From: an uncultured Gemmiger sp.
GTDB taxonomy: Bacteria; Bacillota; Clostridia; Oscillospirales; Ruminococcaceae
DNA: 64,000 bases
Assembly: GCA_944388145.1 (NCBI GenBank)
Contig: CALXHQ010000002.1
Coordinates: forward strand, 186,001-250,000
Reading direction: 5' to 3'
In this document: in pieces, positions 25,849-34,086 of the stretch
Numbering within the stretch: position 1 is the stretch's first letter
Layout of the letters: each line of letters begins with the position of its first letter
Made by a program: the position numbers and the translations under genes
The notes under the pieces: generated by a model
What the model was told of the DNA's origin: nothing
Database searches by the model: none
The model's input: only the letters and a program-made list of their open reading frames with translations

Positions 25849-26789
25849 CTGCCCTCCTCCGGGTTTTCGGGCAGGACGGGGGTGACGGCAGCAATGGCCA
25901 CCTCGATCATCGAATCTTCCGGCTCGAAGGTGGTCAGCCGCTGCAGCCACAGCCCCGGCTGGGACACCGCCCGGGCCAGCCAGCAGTTGGAGCGGCCCGC
26001 CCACTTGATCACCTCGTAGCTGACCCCCACCAGCACCGGCAGCAGCAGGATCTTGTACAGCACCCGCAAAGCGGTGCTGTCCCAGGGCAGGACCGCGTAG
26101 ATCACAATACCGATCAAAATAACCAGGAACAAAAAGCTGGTGCCGCAGCGGGGATGGAACCGGGTGTGCCTGCGGATGTTTTCCACCGTCAATTCCTCGC
26201 CGGCCTCGTAGCAGGCGATGGTCTTGTGCTCGGCGCCGTGGTACTCAAACATCCGGTGCACCTCCTTCATGCGGGTGCAAAGGAACATATAGCTCAAAAA
26301 GATGGCCACCTTCAGCACGCTTTCCAAAATGACCCGGGGCCAGCGGCCCATCTCGATCACATGGCCCAGCAGCCCGGTGAGAAACGTAGGCAGAAAGGTG
26401 AAGAGAAAGATGGCCAAAATCACCCCCACAAAAGCCGAGCAGGTCATCAGCACATTCTGGAATGCGGGGCCGGTGTGCTCGTCCAGCCACTTGTCCAGCT
26501 TGGACTCCGACTCCTCCAGTTCTTCCTCATCCATCGACACTTCGGCCGAGTGCATCAGGCATTTGTATCCGGTGTACAGGTTGTCCACCATATTGCAAAT
26601 GCCCCGCACCAGCGGGACCTTATTATACCAGTGGCTGTGCACCTCCTGCTCGGTCAGGTCGATGGTGCCGTCGGGGCGGCGCACCGCGCAGCACAGCTTT
26701 TTGGGGCCGCGCATCATGATGCCCTCCATCAGGGCCTGGCCGCCCACACTGGTGCGGAATTTTTCGGTGGGACGATTTTCCTGTTTCAT
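25842..26789 (-). CDS. yqhQ: YqhQ/DUF1385 membrane protein
   Basis: 315 residues. N-terminal signature VGGQALMEGIMMRGP, four or more membrane helices from about 115 to 260, and the conserved EYHGAEHKTIACYEAG and RFHPRCGTSFL motifs with potential metal-binding His and Cys. The family is widespread in Firmicutes, often next to prmC, and its biochemical role is unsettled. ATG at 26789 follows AAGGAG. Confidence 0.92.
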   Translation of the reverse strand: MKQENRPTEKFRTSVGGQALMEGIMMRGPKKLCCAVRRPDGTIDLTEQEVHSHWYNKVPLVRGICNMVDNLYTGYKCLMHSAEVSMDEEELEESESKLDKWLDEHTGPAFQNVLMTCSAFVGVILAIFLFTFLPTFLTGLLGHVIEMGRWPRVILESVLKVAIFLSYMFLCTRMKEVHRMFEYHGAEHKTIACYEAGEELTVENIRRHTRFHPRCGTSFLFLVILIGIVIYAVLPWDSTALRVLYKILLLPVLVGVSYEVIKWAGRSNCWLARAVSQPGLWLQRLTTFEPEDSMIEVAIAAVTPVLPENPEEGRW

Positions 26790-26815
26790 AGTTACTCCTT
26801 GCGGCGCATAGCGCG

Positions 26816-28324
26816 TCAGCTGTTCGGTGTGCTGCCGGGCGCGGGCTGGCCGGGCAGCTCCAGCGGGTCATGCAGATGTTCCTGTCCCGCGTGATAGACC
26901 GGCAGCGTGACACTGACGGTGGTACCCTCGCCCAGTGTGCTCTGGATGTCCAGCGTGCCGCCCAGGGCTGTGACGATCTCATCCACCACCGCCAGGCCAA
27001 TGCCCGACCCGCGCACCGCATTTTTGCCTTTGAAGAATTTCAACCGGACCTTGTCCAGGTCCTCGGGGGCGATGCCCTTGCCCTCATCCCGCACCGCCGC
27101 GGTGACGGTGGACGCCGTGCGGGAGAGCAGCAGGGTGACCGATCCGCCGGGGCGGGAATATTTGATGGCATTGTCCAAAATATTCACAAACACCTGCCGC
27201 AGCCGGGCCGGATCGGCCCAGACCGGGTAAGGTTCCGGGGGTTCCTCGTAGATCAGGCGCAGATTTTCCTTCTGCATGCGGGGTTCCACAAACAGGGCTG
27301 CGTCCGTGGCCTCGGCCACCAGGTCCAGCACCTGGCAGTCCAGCTTGACGCCGTTTTGCAGGCGGGAAAAATCCAAAAGATCCTCCACCATGGCATACAG
27401 GCGGTCGGTCTCGGCACTGATGATGGCCATGCCCCGCCGGGCGATTTCAGGGTCCCCGCCGCCCCGGGCGGTGATGGTCTCCACCCAGCCCTTGATGCTG
27501 GTCAGCGGGGTGCGCAGCTCATGGCTGACCGAGGAGATAAAGTCGTTTTTCATCCGCTCGGTCTCGGCCAGGGCCCCGGCCATCTGGTTGATGGTGGCGC
27601 ACAGGCGGCCAATCTCATCGTTGTAGCGGTTGTCCGGCAGGCGGACGGTCAGGTCACCGGCGGCGATGCGGGTGGCCAGCGCTTCCACCCGGCCCAGCGG
27701 CAGCACGATGGACCGGATAAAGAACAGGCCGCTCCACAGCGCCACCCCCAGCACCACCGCCGCAATGCCCACCGAGATCAGGGTGAACTGCATCATCTGC
27801 CGGTCCACCAGCGTCAGGCTGGTGACCAGGCGCATGGCCGTGATGCCGTCGGCGGCATAGGGCACCAGCACAGTGATGGCCATCACCCGCTCGCCCCCTG
27901 AGGTGCGGAAGGTGGATATGCCCGACCCGCTGGCGCCGGTCATTGCCTCGTAAACGTCGGTACCGGCCATCAACTCCTGTGAGAAGGTGCCGCTGGCTGT
28001 TGTAAGCACCGCCCCCGAGGGGTCCAGCAGCATGAACTCGAACTTGTCCTTCTCATCAAACTGCTCCACTGTACGGCGCAGCGCCTGGCTGCGGCTGGCT
28101 GATACCTCGCTGGCCTCGCCGGCGCTGCCGGTGGCCCGCAGCTGGCCCTCAATGGTGGAAAAACGGCTGAGGATGGCCTGCTGTACCCCGCCGTACAGAT
28201 CTTCGTAGGTGGAATACAGGAACAGCGCCTCGGCCAGGATCACCAGCACCATGGTGATCAGCAGCCCGCCGCGCAGCCAGCGCCGGGTGATGCTGCTGGT
28301 CATGCCGGTCGCTTTCTTTGCCAT
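26816..28324 (-). CDS. Sensor histidine kinase (HAMP-HisKA-HATPase)
   Basis: 502 residues. Membrane helices at about 20-38 and 185-205 enclose a 145-residue extracytoplasmic sensor; HAMP about 205-258; H-box FISSVSHELRTPLTSIKG with H268; ATPase motifs NILDNAIKYSRPG (N-box), VRDEGKGIAPEDLDKV (G1) and VRGSGIGLAVVDEIV (G2). Overall order resembles PhoR/WalK-type kinases, though there is no PAS domain. It follows its regulator by 52 bp. Start is weakly supported (GGGGGCGCAGCAA upstream). Confidence 0.92.
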   Translation of the reverse strand: MAKKATGMTSSITRRWLRGGLLITMVLVILAEALFLYSTYEDLYGGVQQAILSRFSTIEGQLRATGSAGEASEVSASRSQALRRTVEQFDEKDKFEFMLLDPSGAVLTTASGTFSQELMAGTDVYEAMTGASGSGISTFRTSGGERVMAITVLVPYAADGITAMRLVTSLTLVDRQMMQFTLISVGIAAVVLGVALWSGLFFIRSIVLPLGRVEALATRIAAGDLTVRLPDNRYNDEIGRLCATINQMAGALAETERMKNDFISSVSHELRTPLTSIKGWVETITARGGGDPEIARRGMAIISAETDRLYAMVEDLLDFSRLQNGVKLDCQVLDLVAEATDAALFVEPRMQKENLRLIYEEPPEPYPVWADPARLRQVFVNILDNAIKYSRPGGSVTLLLSRTASTVTAAVRDEGKGIAPEDLDKVRLKFFKGKNAVRGSGIGLAVVDEIVTALGGTLDIQSTLGEGTTVSVTLPVYHAGQEHLHDPLELPGQPAPGSTPNS

Positions 28325-28376
28325 TTGCTGCGCCCCCCTGTGCGGAAAATCAAGCGTGAACAGGCGGAACCCCGGC

Positions 28377-29075
28377 TCAGGCGTTCCAGCGGTAGCCGTA
28401 ACCCCAGACGGTCAGGATGTGCTGGGGGTTGCTGGGCTCGTCCTCCACCTTCATGCGCAGGCGGCGGATGTTCACATCCACAATCTTCACATCGCCGTAG
28501 TATCCCTTGCCCCAAACGCCCTCCAGGATCTTGTCCCGCACCAGGGCGGTGCCGGGATTTTTGAAGAACAGTTCCATGATCTGGAACTCCACCTGGGTCA
28601 GGTCGATGGGCTTGCCTGCCTTGTACAGCACGCGGCTCTTCTCATCCAGCACAAAAGGCCCGCTGACCAGCTGGTCCGGCTCGGTGGATTTGCCATCGGC
28701 AGCGTTGCGGTGCACCCGGCGGACCAGCGCCTCCACCCGGGCGATCAGCTCCGACACCGAGAAGGGCTTGGTGATATAATCGTCCGCACCGATGGACAGA
28801 CCGCGGATCTTGTCCTGCTCCTGTCCCTTGGCCGACACAATGATGATGCCGATGTCCGGGTCATCCCGGCGGATGGTTTCACACAGTGAAAGTCCATCCA
28901 TACCGGGCAGCATAATGTCCAACAGTGCCGCATCGCAGGGCTGGCCGACATGCAGCAATTCCAGGGCACGCTCGGCGGTGGGTGCCTCCAGCACCTCCCA
29001 GCCGGCCAGCTTCAGGTTCAGGGCCACCATCTCGCGGATGCCAGCCTCATCTTCCACAACCAGGATGCGTTTCAT
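28377..29075 (-). CDS. OmpR/PhoB-family response regulator
   Basis: 232 residues. Receiver about 1-120 with E8-D9-E10, D53 in ALLDIMLPGMDG, and Lys in DDYITKPFSVSEL. Winged helix about 135-232 (DLTQVEFQIMELFFKNPG, VNIRRLRMKVEDEPSNP, ending ILTVWGYGYRWNA). ATG at 29075 lies after GAAGGAGAGCAAC. It is followed by the kinase at 28324 and preceded on the same strand by a lipoprotein with Ca-binding-like loops. Confidence 0.93.
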   Translation of the reverse strand: MKRILVVEDEAGIREMVALNLKLAGWEVLEAPTAERALELLHVGQPCDAALLDIMLPGMDGLSLCETIRRDDPDIGIIIVSAKGQEQDKIRGLSIGADDYITKPFSVSELIARVEALVRRVHRNAADGKSTEPDQLVSGPFVLDEKSRVLYKAGKPIDLTQVEFQIMELFFKNPGTALVRDKILEGVWGKGYYGDVKIVDVNIRRLRMKVEDEPSNPQHILTVWGYGYRWNA

Positions 29076-29228
29076 GTTGCTCTCCTTCCCGTCAATGGGG
29101 TTCCGGCACCGCCAGGTTCGGCCCACGCCGGGCCGCCCGCCTAGCGGGGCCGCATTCTTATGGGGTGGTTGTCCTCTGCAAAATGTCCGGGCCAAAGGGA
29201 ACCGTGCCGGGCTCTTTGCCGCCGCCCT

Positions 29229-30533
29229 CTATTCAAACAGGACCACGCCGGTCTGCAATGCGCTCACATCCAGGCCGCGGTAGTGGTTCACTTCCCGAAA
29301 TTGCAGCTGCTGGCTGCCGATGGTCGCCACCCGCACATAGCCTTCGCCGCCGGCGTCGGCCGGGTCAACGATGCGCAGCTCACAGTAAAGGCGGGTGCTG
29401 GTCTCATTGCAGATGATCCAGCCGGTGCCGCTCGCATTGGACCGCACCGACACATGCCCCCGCATCGAGTCCGGCAGCGGCAGGAAGAACCGGTATTCGG
29501 CGTCATAGATGCCAAAGCAGGCATTGCCGCCCTCCGGTGTGGAGTAGTCCTGCCACAGCAGGAATTTGAGGCGGCTGTCCATAGGTTTGGTCAGGATGCC
29601 GCCGTCATCCAGCTCCATGGGGATATCGATGGTCCCGTTGCCGTCAATGTCGGTGCTGATCAGCGCCGGGTCGTAGCGCAGCGTGCTTCTGCGCAGCGTA
29701 CTGGCGCTGACGCCCTCGGGGTAGTAGGTGCCCAGAAAACCGGTCTCGCTGTCATAGGTGATGATGCTGGTGGCCAGGCTGTTGCGGGCTGCGCTGGTCC
29801 AGCCGTCCATCACCAGCCAGGGTTCGCCCTCGGCATTGGTGCTGGCGTGCAGCGCCGCACAGCCGGAGTAATCCCCCTCGCCCACGTTCAGCGTCTGGGC
29901 CGAGCGGAAGCCATCGGGGGTGTTGGTCAGCAGATTCAGGGTAACGCCGCCGTTCTCCACCTCGGTGGGCAGGGCCAAAACCAGATCCTGCGTTTCGTCC
30001 GAGCCGGTCACGTCGGCCAGCAGCATCTGGGTGTACTGCTGGCTCAGGATCTGCTGCAACGCATTGTCGCTGTACAGATACACCACCAGGAAGCGGTCCC
30101 CCTGGGCACTGGTGTAGCCCACCAGCAGCTGTGTCGAGTCAGCGTCCCGCAGATGGGCGGTGGTGATGATCTCCACCTCGCTGGAAAGCCCCTCCACCGT
30201 CTGGGTCACCTGCCAGTCGGTGCCGTCCGGCTCCAGAATGGCCAGGCAGACGTTGGGGCTGGTGTCGCTGGTGTACAGCACGGCGGCCTCGTTTTCGCCG
30301 TCGCCGTCCCAATCACCGAAGAGGAAGGGGGATAAAAACTCGCCCCGGGTGGGGTAGCGCAGTGTAGCGGTAACCCCCAGGTATCGGTTCAGCGCCCCCT
30401 GTACCGCGCCGGTCTGGCCGGAAAGCTGCGGGGCGCGCAGCAGCGTTTCCACGTCCGACGCCAACGGTGAGGCCGAACATCCCGCCAGCAGGCAGGCCGC
30501 CAGCAGCAGGGCAATCTGCTTGACAAAGCGCAT
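29229..30533 (-). CDS. Lipoprotein with VCBS/FG-GAP-like beta-propeller repeats
   Basis: 434 residues: signal peptide with lipobox LAGC at about residue 19, then blade-like repeats. DWDGDGENEAAVLY and ISTDIDGNGTIDIPM look like Ca2+-binding D-x-D-x-D-G loops of FG-GAP/VCBS propellers; others include LLVGYTSAQGDRFLVVYLY and TQDLVLALPTEVENGGVTL. ATG at 30533 follows AAAAGGAGG. It lies 153 bp upstream of an OmpR-type regulator on the same strand and may be an extracytoplasmic partner of that system. No enzymatic motif seen. Confidence 0.75.
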   Translation of the reverse strand: MRFVKQIALLLAACLLAGCSASPLASDVETLLRAPQLSGQTGAVQGALNRYLGVTATLRYPTRGEFLSPFLFGDWDGDGENEAAVLYTSDTSPNVCLAILEPDGTDWQVTQTVEGLSSEVEIITTAHLRDADSTQLLVGYTSAQGDRFLVVYLYSDNALQQILSQQYTQMLLADVTGSDETQDLVLALPTEVENGGVTLNLLTNTPDGFRSAQTLNVGEGDYSGCAALHASTNAEGEPWLVMDGWTSAARNSLATSIITYDSETGFLGTYYPEGVSASTLRRSTLRYDPALISTDIDGNGTIDIPMELDDGGILTKPMDSRLKFLLWQDYSTPEGGNACFGIYDAEYRFFLPLPDSMRGHVSVRSNASGTGWIICNETSTRLYCELRIVDPADAGGEGYVRVATIGSQQLQFREVNHYRGLDVSALQTGVVLFE

Positions 30534-30604
30534 GGCGGGCCTCCTTTTAGAATGTGCGGGGTGGCGGCGGACAACCTGCGGAACTCAGCCGCGGACTGTT
30601 TATC

Positions 30605-30694
30605 GGGTGTACCTGGGCAATCCAAAGTGCCGGGCATTTCGCCAAGAAGGGCGGCCGCAAGGTGCAAAGCCGCGGAAATACCCGGTATCTTTCC
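30605..30694. repeat. Family A dispersed repeat, truncated copy
   Basis: Begins GGGTGTACCTGGGCAATCC at 30605-30623, then CAAAGTGC, TTCGCC, AAAGCCGCGG and an imperfect hairpin around 30674-30694. These landmarks occur in the same order as in the copies at 47942-48103 and 62009-62168. The right end is not recognisable; the following hairpin (GACGCCC/GGGCGTT at 30699-30739) looks like the terminator of the ZIP gene instead. Confidence 0.55.
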
Positions 30695-30763
30695 ATCAGA
30701 CGCCCTTTTTTGCAAAACAGGACAGCAGCAGAGGGCGTTCAAACACCCTCTAGTATACCACAA

Positions 30764-31531
30764 TCACCCCAGTACCGCAACGCCAAGCAGCATGGTCAGG
30801 CAGCCCGCGGCAGCCCCGGCAGCTCCGGCTCGGCCGCCCCTCAGGGCCTGGGGCAGCAGCTCAGCCAGGGCCACCCAAAGCATGACGCCGGCCACCATTG
30901 CCACCGTGCCATTCAAAAGCCCCGGCGTCAGCACACCGCGCAAAAGCGCCCAGGCCAGCAGCGCGCCCAGCGGCTCTGCCAGGCCGGAGGCCAGCGCCGC
31001 GCCCACCGCCTGCCAGCGTTTGCCGGTGGCCCAGGCCAGCGGCGCCGCAATAGCCAGCCCCTCCGGGATATTGTGCAGCGCCACGGCCAGGGCAGTGCGC
31101 CGGCCCAGGGCCGGGTCCGCCGCGCCGGAAAACAGCGTCAGTACGCCTTCCGGCAGGTTGTGCAGCACCAGCGCCGCCCCCACCGCCAGCCCGGCCCGCA
31201 GCACCGCCGTGCGCCCGGCGTCCCCCCGGCAAAGCTTTGCCAGGGCTGCGTCCTCCGGCAGCAGACGGGCCAGCAGCGCCGCAATCACCGCGCCCGCCGC
31301 CATCAGGCTGACCGCCGCCGCGCCCGCCCCCGCCGGCGGCATCCGGCCGCCGTAAAAGGCCAGCGCCTCCGGCGCCAGGTCTGCCAGGCTGATGGCCAGC
31401 ATAACGCCGCCGGCAAACCCCATGCAGGCGTCCAGCGCCTGCCGTGACGGCCGCACCGCCGCGGCCAGCACCCCGCCCAGCCCGGTGGACAGCCCCGCAA
31501 CAACAGTGTAGAAAAATGGCGACGGAACCAT
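30764..31531 (-). CDS. ZIP-family divalent metal transporter
   Basis: 255 residues, eight predicted membrane helices. The two metal-site helices carry LVLHNLPEGVL and ALHNIPEGLAI, the H-N-x-P-E-G motifs of ZIP carriers. It most likely imports Zn2+ or a related cation, although some bacterial ZuPT-like members are broad. The start is set at ATG 31531 after GGGGAGGGG; a longer open frame upstream has no site. An efflux locus for a similar metal is 27 kb away. Confidence 0.9.
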   Translation of the reverse strand: MVPSPFFYTVVAGLSTGLGGVLAAAVRPSRQALDACMGFAGGVMLAISLADLAPEALAFYGGRMPPAGAGAAAVSLMAAGAVIAALLARLLPEDAALAKLCRGDAGRTAVLRAGLAVGAALVLHNLPEGVLTLFSGAADPALGRRTALAVALHNIPEGLAIAAPLAWATGKRWQAVGAALASGLAEPLGALLAWALLRGVLTPGLLNGTVAMVAGVMLWVALAELLPQALRGGRAGAAGAAAGCLTMLLGVAVLG

Positions 31532-31576
31532 ATGCGCCCCTCCCCTGCCTCTGTAAATTCTGCGCAGCGAACAAAA

Positions 31577-31611
31577 CGCCCGCCGCACAGAAAAACCTAT
31601 GCGGCGGACGG
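31577..31611 (-). terminator. Terminator of the lipoprotein gene at 31645
   Basis: An 11-bp stem with one mismatch (CGCCCGCCGCA against TGCGGCGGACG) is followed on the minus strand by TTTTGTT, between the lipoprotein stop and the ZIP start. Confidence 0.65.
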
Positions 31612-31644
31612 GGGCTTGTATGCGGTTTTGGAAGGGATGGGCCG

Positions 31645-32373
31645 TCAGACCATGGGAATGCAAATGCGGTTCAGCTTGACCTGGCAGACATCCTCCGTCA
31701 GGATCAGCTCGGCGGTTTTTTCCCAGCTGTTCTGCAAAAAGGCGTCCAGTGCGGCGTCGCCCTCATAGCCGTCCATCGCGCCCCAGCTGCCGGAGGCCTG
31801 GTAGGTACCGCTGGCAAAATCGGCCCCCTGCTCCACCAGCGGATCTTTGACCGAGGCTTTCCATTCGGCCTGCTGCTCCTCGCTCCAGGCTTCCGCCAGC
31901 GGCTGGGCACTGTGCCAGGCCAGGTAGTTTTCACTCAGGATACTTTCCTGCGGCACCTCGATGCGGTACGACACACCGCCCAGCGCCGCGCCGCGCATGG
32001 CCGGGCGGTAGCTCTCGGCCGGGGCGCCCATGGCGGCCTCCATGTTGGCCTGCAGCGTTTCGCGGTCGGCGGCGGCAACATAAGCGTTGACCGAGGTCAA
32101 CGCACCGTCTGTGTTGAACCAGAGGATCACCTCGCTGGCGTCCACGCCGAACAGGGTGCCGCTGTCCATGCGGACGCTGGGCTGGTATCCGTCCGCGCCG
32201 GGGTCGGCAGTGAAATCGGCGCCCTGCTCCTCCAGCGCGGCCACGGTCTGGTCATAGCCATTCGCCCAGGGGAACTCCGGCGCGGCGATGTCCTGTTCCG
32301 CCGGGGCCGCGGCGCAAGCAGTCAGCATCAGCGCCGCCGCGATGGCCGCCATGGTATTGTGTATTCCTTTCAT
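31645..32373 (-). CDS. Lipoprotein of unknown function
   Basis: 242 residues with lipobox LTAC at about residue 20. The mature protein starts with a short acidic stretch and contains a possible alpha/beta fold (SEVILWFNTDGALTSVNAYV, GVSYRIEVPQESILSENYLA). A second half is predicted helical (AWSEEQQAEWKASVKDPLVE). No family recognised. ATG at 32373 follows GGAGGGAACCTGA. It appears to be a single-gene unit with its own promoter and terminator. Confidence 0.72.
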   Translation of the reverse strand: MKGIHNTMAAIAAALMLTACAAAPAEQDIAAPEFPWANGYDQTVAALEEQGADFTADPGADGYQPSVRMDSGTLFGVDASEVILWFNTDGALTSVNAYVAAADRETLQANMEAAMGAPAESYRPAMRGAALGGVSYRIEVPQESILSENYLAWHSAQPLAEAWSEEQQAEWKASVKDPLVEQGADFASGTYQASGSWGAMDGYEGDAALDAFLQNSWEKTAELILTEDVCQVKLNRICIPMV

Positions 32374-32455
32374 TCAGGTTCCCTCCTCCGTCTGGGTCAG
32401 GTGTCAAGCTGCCGGGCTGTTTGCCGCCAGGTTCAAAAATTGCTCCTCTATACAC

Positions 32456-32483
32456 AGCATAGCAGTATCGCTGTTTTTTTCAA
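32456..32483 (-). promoter_or_regulatory. Possible promoter of the lipoprotein gene at 32373
   Basis: On the minus strand TTGAAA (32478-32483), a 16-bp spacer and TATGCT (32456-32461), within the 268-bp gap between deoC and the lipoprotein. Nothing else was recognised in the gap except the deoC hairpin. Confidence 0.45.
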
Positions 32484-32592
32484 TGAGCCGCATTATTTTT
32501 TGTCGGTTATGCCAGTTTCGGAGGTCTGTTTTCATCATTTTGCCTGTTTTTCCCGGTTCCCTGCCGACGGGCAGTTCTCCTTCCAGGCAGCA

Positions 32593-32634
32593 CAGGGCCG
32601 TGCCCCGCGCCAAACGGCGCAGGGCACGGCCCTG
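32593..32634 (-). terminator. Hairpin after deoC
   Basis: A 13-bp stem (CAGGGCCGTGCCC and its complement), extended inside by a further GCGCC/GGCGC pairing. It starts 8 bp past the deoC stop. No T-tract follows, so termination is presumed from position. Confidence 0.6.
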
Positions 32635-32641
32635 TGGGATC

Positions 32642-33307
32642 TTATTCAGATTTTGCAGTCAGCAGCCGCACCGCGCGGCTGGTACCCAGGCGGTCGGCGC
32701 CCAGGTCAAGGAACGTTTCCATGTCCTCCACCGTGGAGATGCCGCCGGCAGCCTTGATCTTGCAGCGGCCGCGGACGCACCGGGCAAACAGCTCCACGTC
32801 GTGGAAGGTGGCCCCGCCGGTGGAAAAGCCGGTGCTGGTCTTGATAAAGTCGGCACCGGCCTCGGGCACGATGTCGCACATGATCTCCTTCTCCTCGTCG
32901 GTGAGCAGGCAGGTTTCAATGATAACCTTGAGCACCTTGTCCCCCACCGCGGCCTTGACCGCAGCGATGTCGGCGCGCACGTCGTCGTACTGTTTGTTCT
33001 TCAGCCAGCCGATATTGATGACCATGTCCACCTCGGCCGCGCCGTTTTTCACGGCGGTCTTTGCCTCAAAGGCCTTGCTCTTGGTGTCCATGGCGCCCAG
33101 GGGGAACCCCACCACGCAGCACACCGGCACCCGCCCCTGCAAATATTCCACCGCCTGGCGCACATAGCAGGTGTTGATGCAGATGGAGGCAGTATGGTAC
33201 TGCATCGCTTCATCGCACAGCTTCTGCACCTGGGGCCAGGTGGCCTCGGGCTTCAGCAGGGTGTGGTCCACCTTGGACAAAATTTCTTCTTTTGTGTAAT
33301 GACTCAT
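32642..33307 (-). CDS. deoC: Deoxyribose-phosphate aldolase
   Basis: 221 residues, normal length. It cleaves 2-deoxyribose-5-phosphate to glyceraldehyde-3-phosphate and acetaldehyde in nucleoside catabolism. The TIM-barrel Schiff-base Lys is in ADFIKTSTGFSTGGAT; the second catalytic Lys is in RCKIKAAGGIST; the early Asp/Lys region is VDHTLLKPEAT. ATG at 33307 overlaps the stop of a 53-residue membrane peptide gene, so its translation is coupled to that small gene. Confidence 0.95.
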   Translation of the reverse strand: MSHYTKEEILSKVDHTLLKPEATWPQVQKLCDEAMQYHTASICINTCYVRQAVEYLQGRVPVCCVVGFPLGAMDTKSKAFEAKTAVKNGAAEVDMVINIGWLKNKQYDDVRADIAAVKAAVGDKVLKVIIETCLLTDEEKEIMCDIVPEAGADFIKTSTGFSTGGATFHDVELFARCVRGRCKIKAAGGISTVEDMETFLDLGADRLGTSRAVRLLTAKSE

Positions 33308-33465
33308 CGGAACTCCGCTCCTTTCTTGCAGTGACGGCAAATGCGTGCCTGGCCCATGCTGCAGGCCGCCAGCACCAAACCTGTCAGCGCGGTTGCCAGC
33401 GCCACCAGGCCCAGCACCAGGCCGGCCACGCGCAGGCCGCCGCCGGGGATCTTTTTGGGATACAT
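33304..33465 (-). CDS. 53-residue predicted membrane protein coupled to deoC
   Basis: MYPKKIPGGGLRVAGLVLGL begins a small protein with one long hydrophobic stretch (about residues 12-36). A Cys- and Lys-rich tail (ICRHCKKGAEFR) follows, with C-x2-C spacing. It has a strong site, GAGAGGAGG, 9 nt before ATG at 33465, and its TGA overlaps the ATG of deoC. The arrangement supports genuine translation. I recognise no family; it may be a real small protein or a translational leader for deoC. Confidence 0.6.
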   Translation of the reverse strand: MYPKKIPGGGLRVAGLVLGLVALATALTGLVLAACSMGQARICRHCKKGAEFR

Positions 33466-33480
33466 GGGAACAGCCTCCTC

Positions 33481-33954
33481 TCAGTGCTTTTTAAAGGTGA
33501 ACAGCTTGGAAAACACATAGTTGGAGAGAATGACAATCACCTGGCTGAACAGTTTGACCCCCATAGCCCACAGTTTGGAGGGGCCCATGGCGTCTGCCGC
33601 GGCCGTATCCACCGCAAAACCGATGGCCGGCCCCACCAGCTGCACGCCGATGGTGATGATGACCTGGTCCATCACCAATGTCAGCAGCCGGAACAGGACA
33701 AACTGGCCAAACTCCTTCACTGCCGCTCTGCCGTGGTTCTGGCTGCGGAACACGAAGGTCCGGTTGGTCCAGTAGGCGAACAGGATGCAGATGATATTGT
33801 CGATGATGTTGCCCACACCGGAGGCAAACCCGGTGCCGAAAGCCGCCTGAAAGACGGCGAACACCACCAGGTTGAGCAGCGTGGCCAGGCCGCCAAAAAA
33901 CAGGTAGGCCAGCTGCTCGTAATATTTTGTGATGAATTTCTTGATCGTTTCCAT
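33481..33954 (-). CDS. GtrA-family membrane protein
   Basis: 157 residues, four predicted membrane helices. Family features are the early LAYLFFGGLATLLNLVVFAV, ILFAYWTNRTFVF and a basic end (FSKLFTFKKH). GtrA-type proteins are thought to flip polyprenyl-linked sugars for surface glycan decoration. The start at 33954 has only a weak site. It follows the ispH-rpsA terminator and sits just upstream of the small deoC leader gene, 15 bp away. Confidence 0.85.
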   Translation of the reverse strand: METIKKFITKYYEQLAYLFFGGLATLLNLVVFAVFQAAFGTGFASGVGNIIDNIICILFAYWTNRTFVFRSQNHGRAAVKEFGQFVLFRLLTLVMDQVIITIGVQLVGPAIGFAVDTAAADAMGPSKLWAMGVKLFSQVIVILSNYVFSKLFTFKKH

Positions 33955-33999
33955 GTGTTTTTGTCCGGCCGGGCTTTGCCCGGGAAAATGATGCAAAAA

Positions 34000-34032
34000 G
34001 GGCCTGCCTGGCAATCAGGCAGGCCCCTTTTT
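34000..34032. terminator. Terminator of the cmk-plsC-ispH/rpsA operon
   Basis: A perfect 11-bp stem (GGGCCTGCCTG and its complement) with loop GCAAT. It is flanked by AAAAA and CTTTTT, so it can act on both strands. It lies 55 bp past the rpsA stop. Confidence 0.9.
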
Positions 34033-34086
34033 ACGGGTTAGGATGGGGATGCGGCGGCAAAACCCGCCGCAGGGCAAAGCCGAAGC

